Made by a program: the position numbers and the translations under genes. A model generated the notes under the pieces. It worked only from the letters and a program-made list of their open reading frames with translations. It did no database searches and was not told the DNA's origin. Positions 27,731 through 35,996 of a stretch of DNA of 64,000 nucleotides are shown here, piece after piece. Location of the stretch: positions 34,036-98,035 of the forward strand of contig NZ_JAAWWD010000005.1 of the NCBI RefSeq assembly GCF_021404545.1, given 5' to 3'. This stretch comes from Aestuariivita sp. Lineage in GTDB: Bacteria > Pseudomonadota > Alphaproteobacteria > Rhodobacterales > Rhodobacteraceae. Positions within the stretch are counted from its first letter, which is position 1; every line of letters begins with the position of its first letter.

Positions 27731-28066
27731 ATGAACAATTCGAAAATGTGGCTTGTGGTGAAGCCGACCGTTGGCGTTCCGCTGTTTCTGTCGGCAGTGG
27801 CCATCGGCTCTTTTGCTGTGCATGTGGCGGTTCTGACGAACACCTCGTGGGTGTCGGATTTCCTGTCCGGCGTGCCGATGGGGACGGGCGATCAGACTGC
27901 GGCTCTGGAACGGGATGCGGCAACTGCGCAGGCATCGTTCGATGCCCAGGCGATGGATGGTCAGGCCATTCTGGTCACGCTTCCCGATGGCACCACGGCG
28001 CGCGCGGTCATCGAACTGCCCAAGGCTTTGGCCGCGGCACAGTCCGGAACGTTGCCCGACGGGTAA
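27731..28066 (+). CDS. pucA: LH2 light-harvesting antenna alpha polypeptide, C-terminally extended
   Basis: This 111-residue protein is about twice the usual length. Residues 1-47 are a normal LH2 alpha chain: MNNSKMWLVVKPTVGVPLFL, His31 as bacteriochlorophyll ligand, then NTSWVSDFLSG. Positions 44-45 are Phe-Leu, where standard B800-850 chains have Tyr-Trp or Tyr-Tyr; Phe-Leu is the pair found in low-light B800-820 (LH3) chains. Residues 48-111 form a soluble acidic/Ala-rich tail on the periplasmic side. It is 10 bases from pucB. Long alpha tails are known in Puc2A of R. sphaeroides; this one's role is unknown. Confidence 0.93.
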   Translation: MNNSKMWLVVKPTVGVPLFLSAVAIGSFAVHVAVLTNTSWVSDFLSGVPMGTGDQTAALERDAATAQASFDAQAMDGQAILVTLPDGTTARAVIELPKALAAAQSGTLPDG

Positions 28067-28101
28067 CGCGCAGCGGTCTGCGTCAAGATCAGAGCGTCTG
28101 A

Positions 28102-28126
28102 CCCGGCGAGAGTGCGTCGGGCCGGG
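28102..28126 (+). other. pucA-pucC intercistronic stem-loop
   Basis: CCCGGC (28102-28107) can pair with GCCGGG (28121-28126), and TCACATGTGA (28135-28144) follows with a short T-run (GTGTTTTTC). Intercistronic hairpins after pucA are known in Rhodobacter, where they make the pucBA message much more abundant than pucC. That function is inferred here from position. Confidence 0.4.
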
Positions 28127-28181
28127 CCTCATCCCTCACATGTGATGTGTTTTTCGCGCGGTGAGGGACGGGGAGGACGGC

Positions 28182-29696
28182 ATGTTTAACTACCGACAAT
28201 TTGCCTATAATCGCTTGGCGCGGATCGCGCCGCGATACCTTCCTTTTGCCGATGTCGCGACCGAGGATGTGCCGCTGTCGCGGCTTTTGCGTCTGTCGCT
28301 GTTTCAGGTCACGGTCGGCATGGCGCTTGTGTTGATGGTGGGTACGCTCAACCGTGTGATGATCGTCGAACTGAATGTCCCGGCCTCTTTGGTGGCGGGG
28401 ATGATCGCGCTGCCTTTGGTCTTTGCGCCATTTCGCGCGCTGATCGGCTTCAAGTCCGATACCTTTACATCTGCGCTGGGCTGGCGACGGGTGCCGTTCA
28501 TCTGGAAGGGCTCGATGTGGCAGTTCGGCGGCTTTGCCATCATGCCCTTTGCCCTTCTGGTGCTCTCGGGCTATGGCGAGGCGGTGGATGCGCCGCGCTG
28601 GCTGGGTCTGGGATCGGCCGCGCTGTCGTTCCTGCTGGTGGGGGCGGGCATGCACACAGTGCAGACCGTGGGCCTTGCGCTGGCCACCGATCTGGTGCCC
28701 GAAGAAGATCAGCCCAAGGTCGTGGGACTGATGTATGTGATGCTCCTTTTGGGGATGGTCGTGTCGGCCTTCGTCTTCGGAGCCTTGTTGGAGAATTACA
28801 CGCCCGGACGCCTCATTCAGGTCATCCAGGGCTGCGCGGTGGTCACGATCGTGCTCAACGCGATTGCCATGTGGCAGCAGGAGCCGCGCGACCGCGTGCG
28901 CGCTCAACAGATGCGCAACCGCACCAGCACCCCGTCCTTTGCCCAAAGCTGGCGTGGCCTGGTGCGGTACGATGGGGCGATGCGGCTGCTGGTGGTGATC
29001 GGGCTGGGCACCTTCGCCTATGGCATGGCCGATGTGCTGCTGGAACCCTATGGCGGTCAGGTCCTGGGGATGAGCGTGGCCCAGACCACGAAACTCACCG
29101 CCGTTCTGGCGGGGGGCACGCTGATCGGCTTCGCGCTGGCCTCTTACACGCTGGGGCGGGGGGCCAATCCGCTGCGCCTGGCGCGGCTGGGGGCGCTGGT
29201 GGGCGTTCCGGGCTTTGTGGCGATCGTGCTGGCGGCGCACAGCGGCGATCTGTCGATCTTTATTCTGGGCACTTTCGCGATCGGGTTCGGCGCGGGGCTT
29301 TTCAGCCATGGCACGCTGACGGCCACGATGCGCCGCGCCCCGCGCGACCAGATCGGTCTGGCGCTGGGCGCCTGGGGGGCCGTGCAGGCGACCGCGGCGG
29401 GCGTCGGCGTCGCGCTGGGCGGGATCTTGCGCGATATCGTGCTGCATCTGCCCATCGCCGAGGCTGTGGATGCCGCCACGCCCTATATCACTGTCTTTGC
29501 GCTGGAGGGGGCGGTGCTGCTGATGGCTCTGATCGCGTCGCTGCGTCTGACTGGCGCCGGGCGCGTCGCATCCGGCCCCGAAGGCACTGTATCAAATTTC
29601 GAGTTGCAGCTCGAACCTGCGAGGAGGGGTGAGGGATCACCGCAGGGTCTTAACCGACCTCACACGCAGTCACCGCGACCACAGGAGGTAACATGA
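28182..29696 (+). CDS. pucC: PucC, LH2 assembly factor (MFS-like)
   Basis: This 504-residue protein has twelve predicted membrane segments and belongs to the PucC/LhaA/BCH2 family, which is required for LH2 assembly. It begins MFNYRQFAYNRLARIAPRYL. Characteristic stretches are RVMIVELNVPASLVAGMIAL, FAPFRALIGFKSD, ALGWRRVPFIWKGSMWQFGG and later VLLEPYGGQVLGMSVAQTTK. ATG 28182, with GGGGAGGA just before, is chosen over an in-frame GTG at 28161. It follows pucA by 115 bases and overlaps the next gene by 4 bases. Confidence 0.95.
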   Translation: MFNYRQFAYNRLARIAPRYLPFADVATEDVPLSRLLRLSLFQVTVGMALVLMVGTLNRVMIVELNVPASLVAGMIALPLVFAPFRALIGFKSDTFTSALGWRRVPFIWKGSMWQFGGFAIMPFALLVLSGYGEAVDAPRWLGLGSAALSFLLVGAGMHTVQTVGLALATDLVPEEDQPKVVGLMYVMLLLGMVVSAFVFGALLENYTPGRLIQVIQGCAVVTIVLNAIAMWQQEPRDRVRAQQMRNRTSTPSFAQSWRGLVRYDGAMRLLVVIGLGTFAYGMADVLLEPYGGQVLGMSVAQTTKLTAVLAGGTLIGFALASYTLGRGANPLRLARLGALVGVPGFVAIVLAAHSGDLSIFILGTFAIGFGAGLFSHGTLTATMRRAPRDQIGLALGAWGAVQATAAGVGVALGGILRDIVLHLPIAEAVDAATPYITVFALEGAVLLMALIASLRLTGAGRVASGPEGTVSNFELQLEPARRGEGSPQGLNRPHTQSPRPQEVT

Positions 29697-30283
29697 CCAC
29701 AGTAATTTCACGCCTTTATGCGGATGAGGCCACCGCGCACGGGGTCGTTGACGCCTTGCGGGCCGAAGGATTTCCGCAAAACACGATCGACACGATCACA
29801 CAGAAAGACGCGGACGCGATTGCCGCCACCCGGATCAATGCGGATGACGCGGCAATCTACGCCAACCGGATGGAGGCGGGCAATGTCCTCGTCGTGGTCC
29901 GCGCGCCGCTCACGCCCTTTGGTGCCGCGCGCCGGGCCATGGCCATCGTCGACGAGGCCCAGAGCATTCCGGCAGGCATAGCCAGCCCCAACCTACATAT
30001 CACCGAGGCTGCCGATCCGCGCTTGTTCCTGAGCATTCTGCCCGATCATCCAAGGTTCTTGTCGAGCGATGTCGGCCCGGATTCGCCGCGGGTCCGTGGC
30101 ACCGTTTCGGACGGGCTGGGTTGGCCGCTTCTGAGCAAACATCGCACCAAACGCTCGGCGTCCAGCGGCTGGTTCACCTCAACCAAGCTTTTGCCGTTCC
30201 CGCTGCTCTCGGGTCACCGCACGAAACGCTCGGCGATTTCGGGCGGCAAGCGGATGCTCTATAACCCGTCAAAGAGCACCTGA
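29693..30283 (+). CDS. unknown protein linked to pucC, with duplicated C-terminal motif
   Basis: This 196-residue protein overlaps pucC by 4 bases. The first about 75 residues (VISRLYADEATAHGVVDALR, then QNTIDTITQKDADAIAATRI) resemble the stress-protein-17M type fold of paired strands and helices. The C-terminal part is basic and contains a near-duplicate: WPLLSKHRTKRSASSG (about 141-156) and FPLLSGHRTKRSAISG (about 170-185). There is no signal peptide or membrane helix. In R. capsulatus, pucD and pucE downstream of pucC stabilise LH2; this gene occupies that place but I see no clear sequence similarity. Confidence 0.8.
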   Translation: MTTVISRLYADEATAHGVVDALRAEGFPQNTIDTITQKDADAIAATRINADDAAIYANRMEAGNVLVVVRAPLTPFGAARRAMAIVDEAQSIPAGIASPNLHITEAADPRLFLSILPDHPRFLSSDVGPDSPRVRGTVSDGLGWPLLSKHRTKRSASSGWFTSTKLLPFPLLSGHRTKRSAISGGKRMLYNPSKST

Positions 30284-30305
30284 TCCGTCCCATCGGCGCA
30301 AGAAG

Positions 30306-30341
30306 AGAGCCGCCTCCGTTCGGGGGCGGCTCTTTGTTTTC
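30306..30341. terminator. strong bidirectional terminator ending the puc operon
   Basis: AGAGCCGCC (30306-30314) pairs with GGCGGCTCT (30325-30333), and TTGTTTTCTT follows on the plus strand. It lies between the convergent pucC-linked gene and the fasciclin gene, so it can serve both directions, most strongly the puc side. Confidence 0.8.
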
Positions 30342-30359
30342 TTACACGCGCGGGCGCGA

Positions 30360-30875
30360 TCAGTGGCAGGCAGGCCGCGTGCCGGGCAACAGGACCTTGT
30401 CGACCACATGGATCACGCCATTATCGGCCTCGATATTGGCGATCACCACATTGGCGACATCGCCGGTGCCATCTGCGATGGTCACGCCGCTGGCGCCTTT
30501 GGTGATGCACAGACGCTCGGACGCGAGGATCGGCTTGAAGAAATTCGAGCCTGCCGGGATCATCTCGGCAGTCAGCTTGCGGTCATCCACATGATACAGC
30601 AGTACATTGGTCAGCTGATCCTTGTTTTCGGGCAAAAGCAGCGTCTCGACCGTGCCCTCGGGCAAGGCGGCAAAGGCGTCGTTGACCGGCGCATAGACGG
30701 TGAACGGCCCGGGGCCTTGCAGCGTCTCCACCAGACCTGCGGCGCTGACGGCGGCGACCAGGGTCGAGAACCGCTCGTCTCCCGATGCGATGTCGACGAT
30801 CGAAGCCGCGTTGGCAGCCGTGCCCAGCGTTGCGGCGGTCAGCGCCGCGGCGGCCAGAGTGCGAATGGATGTCAT
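30360..30875 (-). CDS. exported fasciclin-domain protein
   Basis: This 171-residue secreted protein has a signal peptide (TLAAAALTAATLGTAANA) followed by one fasciclin (FAS1) domain. Visible motifs are FSTLVAAVSAAGLVETLQG, FTVYAPVNDAFAALPEGTVE (the conserved FAPTNDAF-like H1 motif), VLLYHVDDRKLTAEMI and the closing IEADNGVIHVVDKVLLP. Such proteins mediate adhesion or matrix binding. ATG 30875 puts the signal at the N-terminus; five upstream residues are also open. It is monocistronic. Confidence 0.92.
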   Translation of the reverse strand: MTSIRTLAAAALTAATLGTAANAASIVDIASGDERFSTLVAAVSAAGLVETLQGPGPFTVYAPVNDAFAALPEGTVETLLLPENKDQLTNVLLYHVDDRKLTAEMIPAGSNFFKPILASERLCITKGASGVTIADGTGDVANVVIANIEADNGVIHVVDKVLLPGTRPACH

Positions 30876-31131
30876 TGTCTTTCTCCCCATGGAAATTATG
30901 CCTGCCGAAGTGGCAAGTGATCAGGAATACGGCAGTTGGCCGGGGTTGGACCTGACCGAACACGGTTTCGTCAGACGTCGTGAGACGGCGCTCCTCATTC
31001 CGTGATCGCGTCGGATCGGGTCTCGGGTTCGCCTGCGTTGGCTTTCAGATCGCCGATTGCCTGCCTTGCTGGGATGGCTTAGACCGCAAGGACTGTTTCA
31101 AGAACGCACACACCGCCAGAAGAGAGAGCCG

Positions 31132-32529
31132 ATGCGCCTGACCCGCTATTTCCTGCCCGTTCTCAAGGAAACTCCGTCCGAGGCACAGATCGTCAGCCAC
31201 CGGCTGATGCTGCGCGCGGGCATGATCAAACAACAGGCCGCAGGGATCTATTCCTGGCTGCCGATGGGGTTCAAGGTGCTGAAAAACATCGAAAAGATCG
31301 TGCATGAGGAACAGATGCGCGCGGGCCATATCCCGATGTTGATGCCGACGCTTCAGCCTGCGGATCTGTGGCAGGAATCAGGCCGCTATGACGCTTATGG
31401 TGCCGAATTGCTGCGCGTGCGCGACCGCCATGACCGCGATATGCTTTACGGCCCCACGAACGAGGAAATGATCACCGACATTTTCCGCGCGCATGTGTCG
31501 TCCTACAAGGATCTGCCTCTGACGCTCTATCACATCCAGTGGAAATTCCGGGACGAGATCCGGCCCCGTTTCGGTGTGATGCGGGGGCGCGAGTTCTATA
31601 TGAAAGACGGCTATAATTTCGACCTGACCAAAGAGGACGCGCTGCACGCCTATAACCGCCATCTGGTCACATATCTGCGCACCTACGAACGGATGGGCCT
31701 GCAAGCGATCCCGATGCGCGCCGACAGTGGGCCCATCGGCGGCGATAACACGCATGAGTTTCTGGTGCTGGCCGAAACGGGCGAGTCGGAGGTCTTTTAT
31801 GACAGTGCCGTCACCGATATCCGCCTGGGCGAGCGTGACATCGACTATGACAACGTGGATCAGTGCCGCGCGGTGATGGAGGAGTTCACCTCGCTTTACG
31901 CGCGCACCGATGAGACCCATGACGCCGAGGCCTTTGACGCTCTGCCCGAAGACCGCCGCCGCCAGGCCCGTGGGATCGAGGTGGGGCAGATCTTTTACTT
32001 CGGCACCAAGTACTCCGAGGCGATGGGCGCCGTGGTTCAAACCGACCAGGGAGATCAGGTGCCCGTCCATATGGGATCGCACGGCATCGGGGTCAGCCGC
32101 CTGGTTGGCGCGATTATCGAGGCCAGCCACGACGAAAACGGCATCATCTGGCCCGAAGGGGTGACGCCGTTCCATTGCGGAATTGTGAACCTCAAACAGG
32201 GTGATGATCAGGCGGATAAGGCATGCGAGCGCCTTTATGCCGCGATCACCGCGCTGGGGCTGGAACCGCTTTACGACGACCGGAACGAACGGGCCGGTGG
32301 CAAATTCGCGACCATGGATCTGATCGGCCTGCCCTGGCGGATCACGGTCGGCCCGCGCGGACTGAAGAACGGTGTGGTTGAACTGACAAGCCGCCGTACC
32401 GGACAAAGCGAGGAACTGAGCCCCGAGGACGCGGTAACGAAACTGGCCGCGATCTATGCGCCGCACAGGCCCGGTCAGGACGAGCATCCCGAACCGATGG
32501 CCAAGCGCAGCTTTCACACCTGGCTGTAA
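31132..32529 (+). CDS. proS: prolyl-tRNA synthetase
   Basis: This 465-residue class II synthetase attaches proline to tRNA-Pro. It is the short bacterial/mitochondrial-like form that lacks the inserted editing domain. It begins [20 protein letters not shown]. Motif 1 lies near [20 protein letters not shown], motif 2 in [20 protein letters not shown], and motif 3 in the [15 protein letters not shown] region. The anticodon-binding domain fills the C-terminus. ATG 31132 matches family starts. It stands alone; the 519 bases that follow are gene-free and contain DnaA boxes. Confidence 0.97.
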   Translation: MRLTRYFLPVLKETPSEAQIVSHRLMLRAGMIKQQAAGIYSWLPMGFKVLKNIEKIVHEEQMRAGHIPMLMPTLQPADLWQESGRYDAYGAELLRVRDRHDRDMLYGPTNEEMITDIFRAHVSSYKDLPLTLYHIQWKFRDEIRPRFGVMRGREFYMKDGYNFDLTKEDALHAYNRHLVTYLRTYERMGLQAIPMRADSGPIGGDNTHEFLVLAETGESEVFYDSAVTDIRLGERDIDYDNVDQCRAVMEEFTSLYARTDETHDAEAFDALPEDRRRQARGIEVGQIFYFGTKYSEAMGAVVQTDQGDQVPVHMGSHGIGVSRLVGAIIEASHDENGIIWPEGVTPFHCGIVNLKQGDDQADKACERLYAAITALGLEPLYDDRNERAGGKFATMDLIGLPWRITVGPRGLKNGVVELTSRRTGQSEELSPEDAVTKLAAIYAPHRPGQDEHPEPMAKRSFHTWL

Positions 32530-33048
32530 CTCTCGACAGTCACGCTTTCACGCGACCACGCGCGTGAATGACCCGGCCTTTCGCGCAGCTGACGCCTGTG
32601 CGTGCGTCCAGAGGGCGCCGCATGGTTCGGTCGGAAAACTGCGGCTGAGCGACGACACAGCCTCTGCCGCCAAGACCGGATGCGACGCCGAAAGGCAGCC
32701 CGCCGCGCCCCAGTTGTCGGCTGACCTTGAGCGCGACTATTCGCGCAATCTCCTGGGCTGTGTCATTTTGCAAAATTTGGCGCTCAAACGGTGCGGCCAG
32801 AGTTATCCACAGGGTGTCTTGCAAGGCACTTCGGCCACTGCCCTGTGGATAACGGATACCTCTGACACTGATGTCGGGTGCCATGCCTTGGGGCGTTGCC
32901 CCAGAGTCGCATCTGCACCGCTCTGCAAACATCGGAACACAAAGGTATTTCACAAACGCCACGCTAACGGCTAGAGTTGTGGATAAATGACGCGAACCGG
33001 ATCGAAGACAGATCTGGACGCTGGCGAGGCAGATCGAGGAGAAATGGC
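32530..33048. other. 519-base gene-free interval between proS and the Hint protein gene
   Basis: No frame on either strand looks like a real gene. The interval holds three perfect DnaA boxes, a 13-bp inverted repeat, an AT-rich patch around 32763-32780, and the ribosome-binding site of the downstream Hint gene. It shows no rRNA or tRNA signature. Confidence 0.55.
32802..32986. promoter_or_regulatory. cluster of three DnaA boxes with inverted pair
   Basis: TTATCCACA occurs at 32803-32811 on the plus strand and at 32844-32852 and 32978-32986 on the minus strand (as TGTGGATAA). The first two are the cores of a perfect 13-bp inverted repeat (32802-32814 and 32841-32853) separated by 26 bases. 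Each box matches the consensus exactly. It could be part of an origin, a DnaA-titrating site or a DnaA-controlled promoter. Confidence 0.55.
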
Positions 33049-33975
33049 GTGCCCACGTTCTTTTCTGACATTTTTTTTGTGATTGATCCATCGAGCCCGC
33101 CGGCCGACGGGACGTCCCTGACAGCGCAGACCTTTACCATCGAGGACCGCAACGATAACGACTCGATCTCACGGTCCGGTGGGGACAGAATTGACAATGT
33201 CGATATTCGCAATGTCTATCCCGGCGACACGGTCACCATCGAAACGGCGGATGGAACCCAGATCACCTATACAGGTGCCACCTTCTATCTGGCGGATGGG
33301 CGCGAACTGTTCTCGCCGATTGACGGCCAGACGCTTCAGGATGGCAGCCTGGAAGGTACAACATGGGTGTCGGCCCAACAGGCCGTCACACCCGAACAGC
33401 TTGAAGCGGCCCCCTGTTTCACGCCCGGCACTTTGATCAACACACCCGGCGGACCGCGCGCGGTCGAGACGTTGCGCGCAGGCGATCTGGTCACAACCCA
33501 GGATCACGGTGCGTGTCCCGTCAGATGGGTCGGCAGGCGTACCGTTGTGGGCCGGGGCGCGCTGACCCCGGTTCGGTTCATGGCCGGAGCGCTGGGCAAT
33601 GTGCATGACCTCATCGTTTCGCCCCAGCACCGCATGATGCTGAGCGGTTGGCAGGCGGAGCTGCTTTTCGGTCAGGATGAGGTGCTGGTTGCCGCCAAAC
33701 ATTTGATCAACGGCGACACCATCCACAGCGCGCCGTGCCGCTCGGTCGATTACATCCATCTTATGTTTGACCGGCACGAGATCATCTTTGCCGAAGGTGT
33801 GCCGACCGAAAGCTTTCATCCCGGTGACTTTTTTCTGGAAACCGACGCCGCGGCCCGTGCCGAAATCCTGTCGATCTTTCCAGATCTGGAGGCCAGGCTG
33901 TCATGCTCGTGGCCAACTGCGCGACAGGTTGCCAAAGCACATGAAGCGGCGCTGATCTGGTCTGCGGCCGCTTGA
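33049..33975 (+). CDS. Hint-domain protein
   Basis: This protein of about 309 residues has a short N-terminal region with beta-type repeats (FTIEDRNDNDSISRSGG, then DTVTIETADGTQITYTGATF). A Hedgehog/intein-like Hint domain starts at CFTPGTLINTPGGPRAVETL (Cys about residue 115), with later block histidine-like elements (VSPQHRMML; FDRHEIIFAEGVPTESFHPG). The nucleophilic Cys1 is present; whether it self-cleaves is unknown. Rhodobacteraceae carry many such proteins, often exported by type I systems. The GTG at 33049 follows GAGGAGA and is preferred over an upstream ATG. Confidence 0.85.
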   Translation: MPTFFSDIFFVIDPSSPPADGTSLTAQTFTIEDRNDNDSISRSGGDRIDNVDIRNVYPGDTVTIETADGTQITYTGATFYLADGRELFSPIDGQTLQDGSLEGTTWVSAQQAVTPEQLEAAPCFTPGTLINTPGGPRAVETLRAGDLVTTQDHGACPVRWVGRRTVVGRGALTPVRFMAGALGNVHDLIVSPQHRMMLSGWQAELLFGQDEVLVAAKHLINGDTIHSAPCRSVDYIHLMFDRHEIIFAEGVPTESFHPGDFFLETDAAARAEILSIFPDLEARLSCSWPTARQVAKAHEAALIWSAAA

Positions 33976-34030
33976 CGCCGAGGGGGCAAATCCGCACTGT
34001 CCGCCGACCGCGCCCCATCAGGATCTGACC

Positions 34031-35317
34031 ATGGCCAAACAGCCTGCGCCCTTTGCCCCGTTTGAGTGGATGATCGCCTGGCGATACCTGCGCGCCCGAC
34101 GCGCCGAAGGTGGGGTCAGTGTGATGACCTGGATCAGCCTGATCGGGATCACGCTGGCGGTATTTGCGCTGATCGCGACGCTTGCGGTTCGCTCGGGGTT
34201 CCGGGCCGAGTTCGTCGGCACGATCCTGGGGGCCAATGCCCATGTCACGATCTATAACGCCGGTGAAGTGACCGCGCAGGGTGGAATTGACCGGACCATT
34301 CGCGAATATGACGCCATGGCTGCCCGCATCGCCGAGGTGCCAGGTGTGACCCGCGTGGCCCCTTTGGTGCGCGGTCAGGTCATGGTCAATCTGCGCAGCC
34401 GAAACTCCGGGGTCGAAATCTATGGGATCAAGCCCGAGGATCTGCGCACGCTGCCGGGGATTGCCAACCCCGACACGAGCCAGGGCGATATTGCCCGGTT
34501 CGATCAGGGCATCGCACTGGGGTCTGGTGTGGCCCGCGAGATCGGGGCGCAGGTGGGGGACCGGGTACGGCTGATCTCGCCCAACGGTGTGCGAACCGCT
34601 TTGGGGACCAGTCCGCGGATCAACGCTTATGAGGTGGTCTATGTCTTCTCCGCGGGCCGATACGATATCGACCGCACGCGCGCTTATCTGCCCTTTTCAG
34701 AAGCTCAATTGTTCTTTAATCGCGATGGTGTGGCGGATGAACTTGAAGTGATGGTTGAAGAACCCGAGCGCGTTGACGGGATGATCCTGCCCTTGATCCG
34801 CGCGGCAGGTGAGCGGGCCCAGGTCTGGACCTGGCAAGATGCATCGGGCGGCTTCCTGCGTGCGCTGGAGGTTGAGGATAATGTCATGTTCATTATCCTG
34901 TCGATCCTGGTTCTGATCGCTGCGATGAATATCGTGTCGGGCCTGATCATGCTGGTCAAGAACAAAGGGCGCGACATTGGCATTCTGCGCACCATTGGCC
35001 TGTCGCAAGGGTCGGTCTTGCGGGTGTTCTTTATCTGTGGCGCGTTCACCGGGATCATCGGGACGGTGTGCGGGGTCATTCTGGGTTGCCTGTTCGCGAT
35101 CTATATCGACCCGATCTTCTCGTTCGTGAACTATGTGATGGGCGGTGGCGTTTGGGACCCGTCAATCCGGGGGCTTTATCAACTGCCCGCGCAGTTGCGG
35201 CTCGAGGATGTGCTGTCGGCCGTGGCGCTGTCTTTGGGCCTGTCCTTTGTCGTGACGATTTTCCCCGCGCGCCGGGCGGCACGGCTCAATCCGGTCGAGG
35301 CTTTGCGGTATGAGTGA
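34031..35317 (+). CDS. lolC: lipoprotein-releasing ABC permease (LolC/E type)
   Basis: This 428-residue inner-membrane permease of the Lol system extracts outer-membrane lipoproteins for LolA. It begins FEWMIAWRYLRARRAEGGVS, followed by the first transmembrane helix. The large periplasmic domain spans about residues 45-270, and three helices of the FtsX/MacB type close the protein (VMFIILSILVLIAAMNIVSG; DIGILRTIGLSQGSVLRVFF). It ends [15 protein letters not shown], the usual LolC/E end. It overlaps lolD by 8 bases, giving a two-gene unit. Alphaproteobacteria commonly have a single LolC/E-like subunit. Confidence 0.95.
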   Translation: MAKQPAPFAPFEWMIAWRYLRARRAEGGVSVMTWISLIGITLAVFALIATLAVRSGFRAEFVGTILGANAHVTIYNAGEVTAQGGIDRTIREYDAMAARIAEVPGVTRVAPLVRGQVMVNLRSRNSGVEIYGIKPEDLRTLPGIANPDTSQGDIARFDQGIALGSGVAREIGAQVGDRVRLISPNGVRTALGTSPRINAYEVVYVFSAGRYDIDRTRAYLPFSEAQLFFNRDGVADELEVMVEEPERVDGMILPLIRAAGERAQVWTWQDASGGFLRALEVEDNVMFIILSILVLIAAMNIVSGLIMLVKNKGRDIGILRTIGLSQGSVLRVFFICGAFTGIIGTVCGVILGCLFAIYIDPIFSFVNYVMGGGVWDPSIRGLYQLPAQLRLEDVLSAVALSLGLSFVVTIFPARRAARLNPVEALRYE

Positions 35318-35996
35318 GGCCGCGCTGAGCCTTGCAGGCCTGACAAAGACCTACAACCGCGGCCAGCCCGGCGAGGTCGAGGTATTGCGCGGCGTCGATC
35401 TGACCATAGCGGCGGGCGAGGTCGTGGCGCTGGTCGCACCCTCTGGCGCGGGCAAATCCACGCTTTTGCATATCGCCGGATTGCTTGACACGCCGGATGC
35501 GGGTGAGGTGGCGATCAGCGGCCAATCCGTTACCGGCCTGCCGGACCGGGCCCGCACGGCGATGCGACGCGCGCAGGTGGGATTTGTCTATCAGTTTCAC
35601 CACCTGCTTGCCGAATTCACCGCCGCCGAAAACGTGGTTATCCCACAGCTTGCGGATGGGACTTCACGTCGGGATGCGCAGGCTCATGCCGCCGATCTGC
35701 TCCGCCGCGTGGGGCTCGAGGATCGCATGGCGCACCGGCCCGCAGCCCTGTCAGGCGGTGAACAGCAGCGCGTCGCCTTTTGCCGGGCGCTGGCCAATCG
35801 TCCCCGGCTGCTGCTGGCGGATGAGCCGACGGGCAATCTTGATCCGGCGACCTCGGATCAGGTCTTTGACGCGCTGATGGAACTGGTGTCGGACACCGGA
35901 TTGTCGGCCCTGATCGCAACCCATAACCCCACGCTTGCGGCGCGCATGGATCGGACCGTGCGGCTGGAGGCAGGACGTCTCACAAATGAGCCATGA
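35310..35996 (+). CDS. lolD: lipoprotein-releasing ABC ATPase
   Basis: This 228-residue ATPase powers LolC/E. Walker A is [17 protein letters not shown] (about 43-59). The signature [20 protein letters not shown] (about 147-166) and Walker [13 protein letters not shown] follow, then the switch His in [23 protein letters not shown] is the LolD-type Q-loop. It overlaps lolC upstream and the dehydrogenase gene downstream by a few bases, so all three are probably co-transcribed. Confidence 0.96.
   Translation: MSEAALSLAGLTKTYNRGQPGEVEVLRGVDLTIAAGEVVALVAPSGAGKSTLLHIAGLLDTPDAGEVAISGQSVTGLPDRARTAMRRAQVGFVYQFHHLLAEFTAAENVVIPQLADGTSRRDAQAHAADLLRRVGLEDRMAHRPAALSGGEQQRVAFCRALANRPRLLLADEPTGNLDPATSDQVFDALMELVSDTGLSALIATHNPTLAARMDRTVRLEAGRLTNEP

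Noticed and set aside
32530..33048. Declaring this gap the chromosomal origin
   Set aside because: Three DnaA boxes are suggestive, but there is no clear AT-rich unwinding element, no dnaA, hemE or parAB neighbour, and no skew data.
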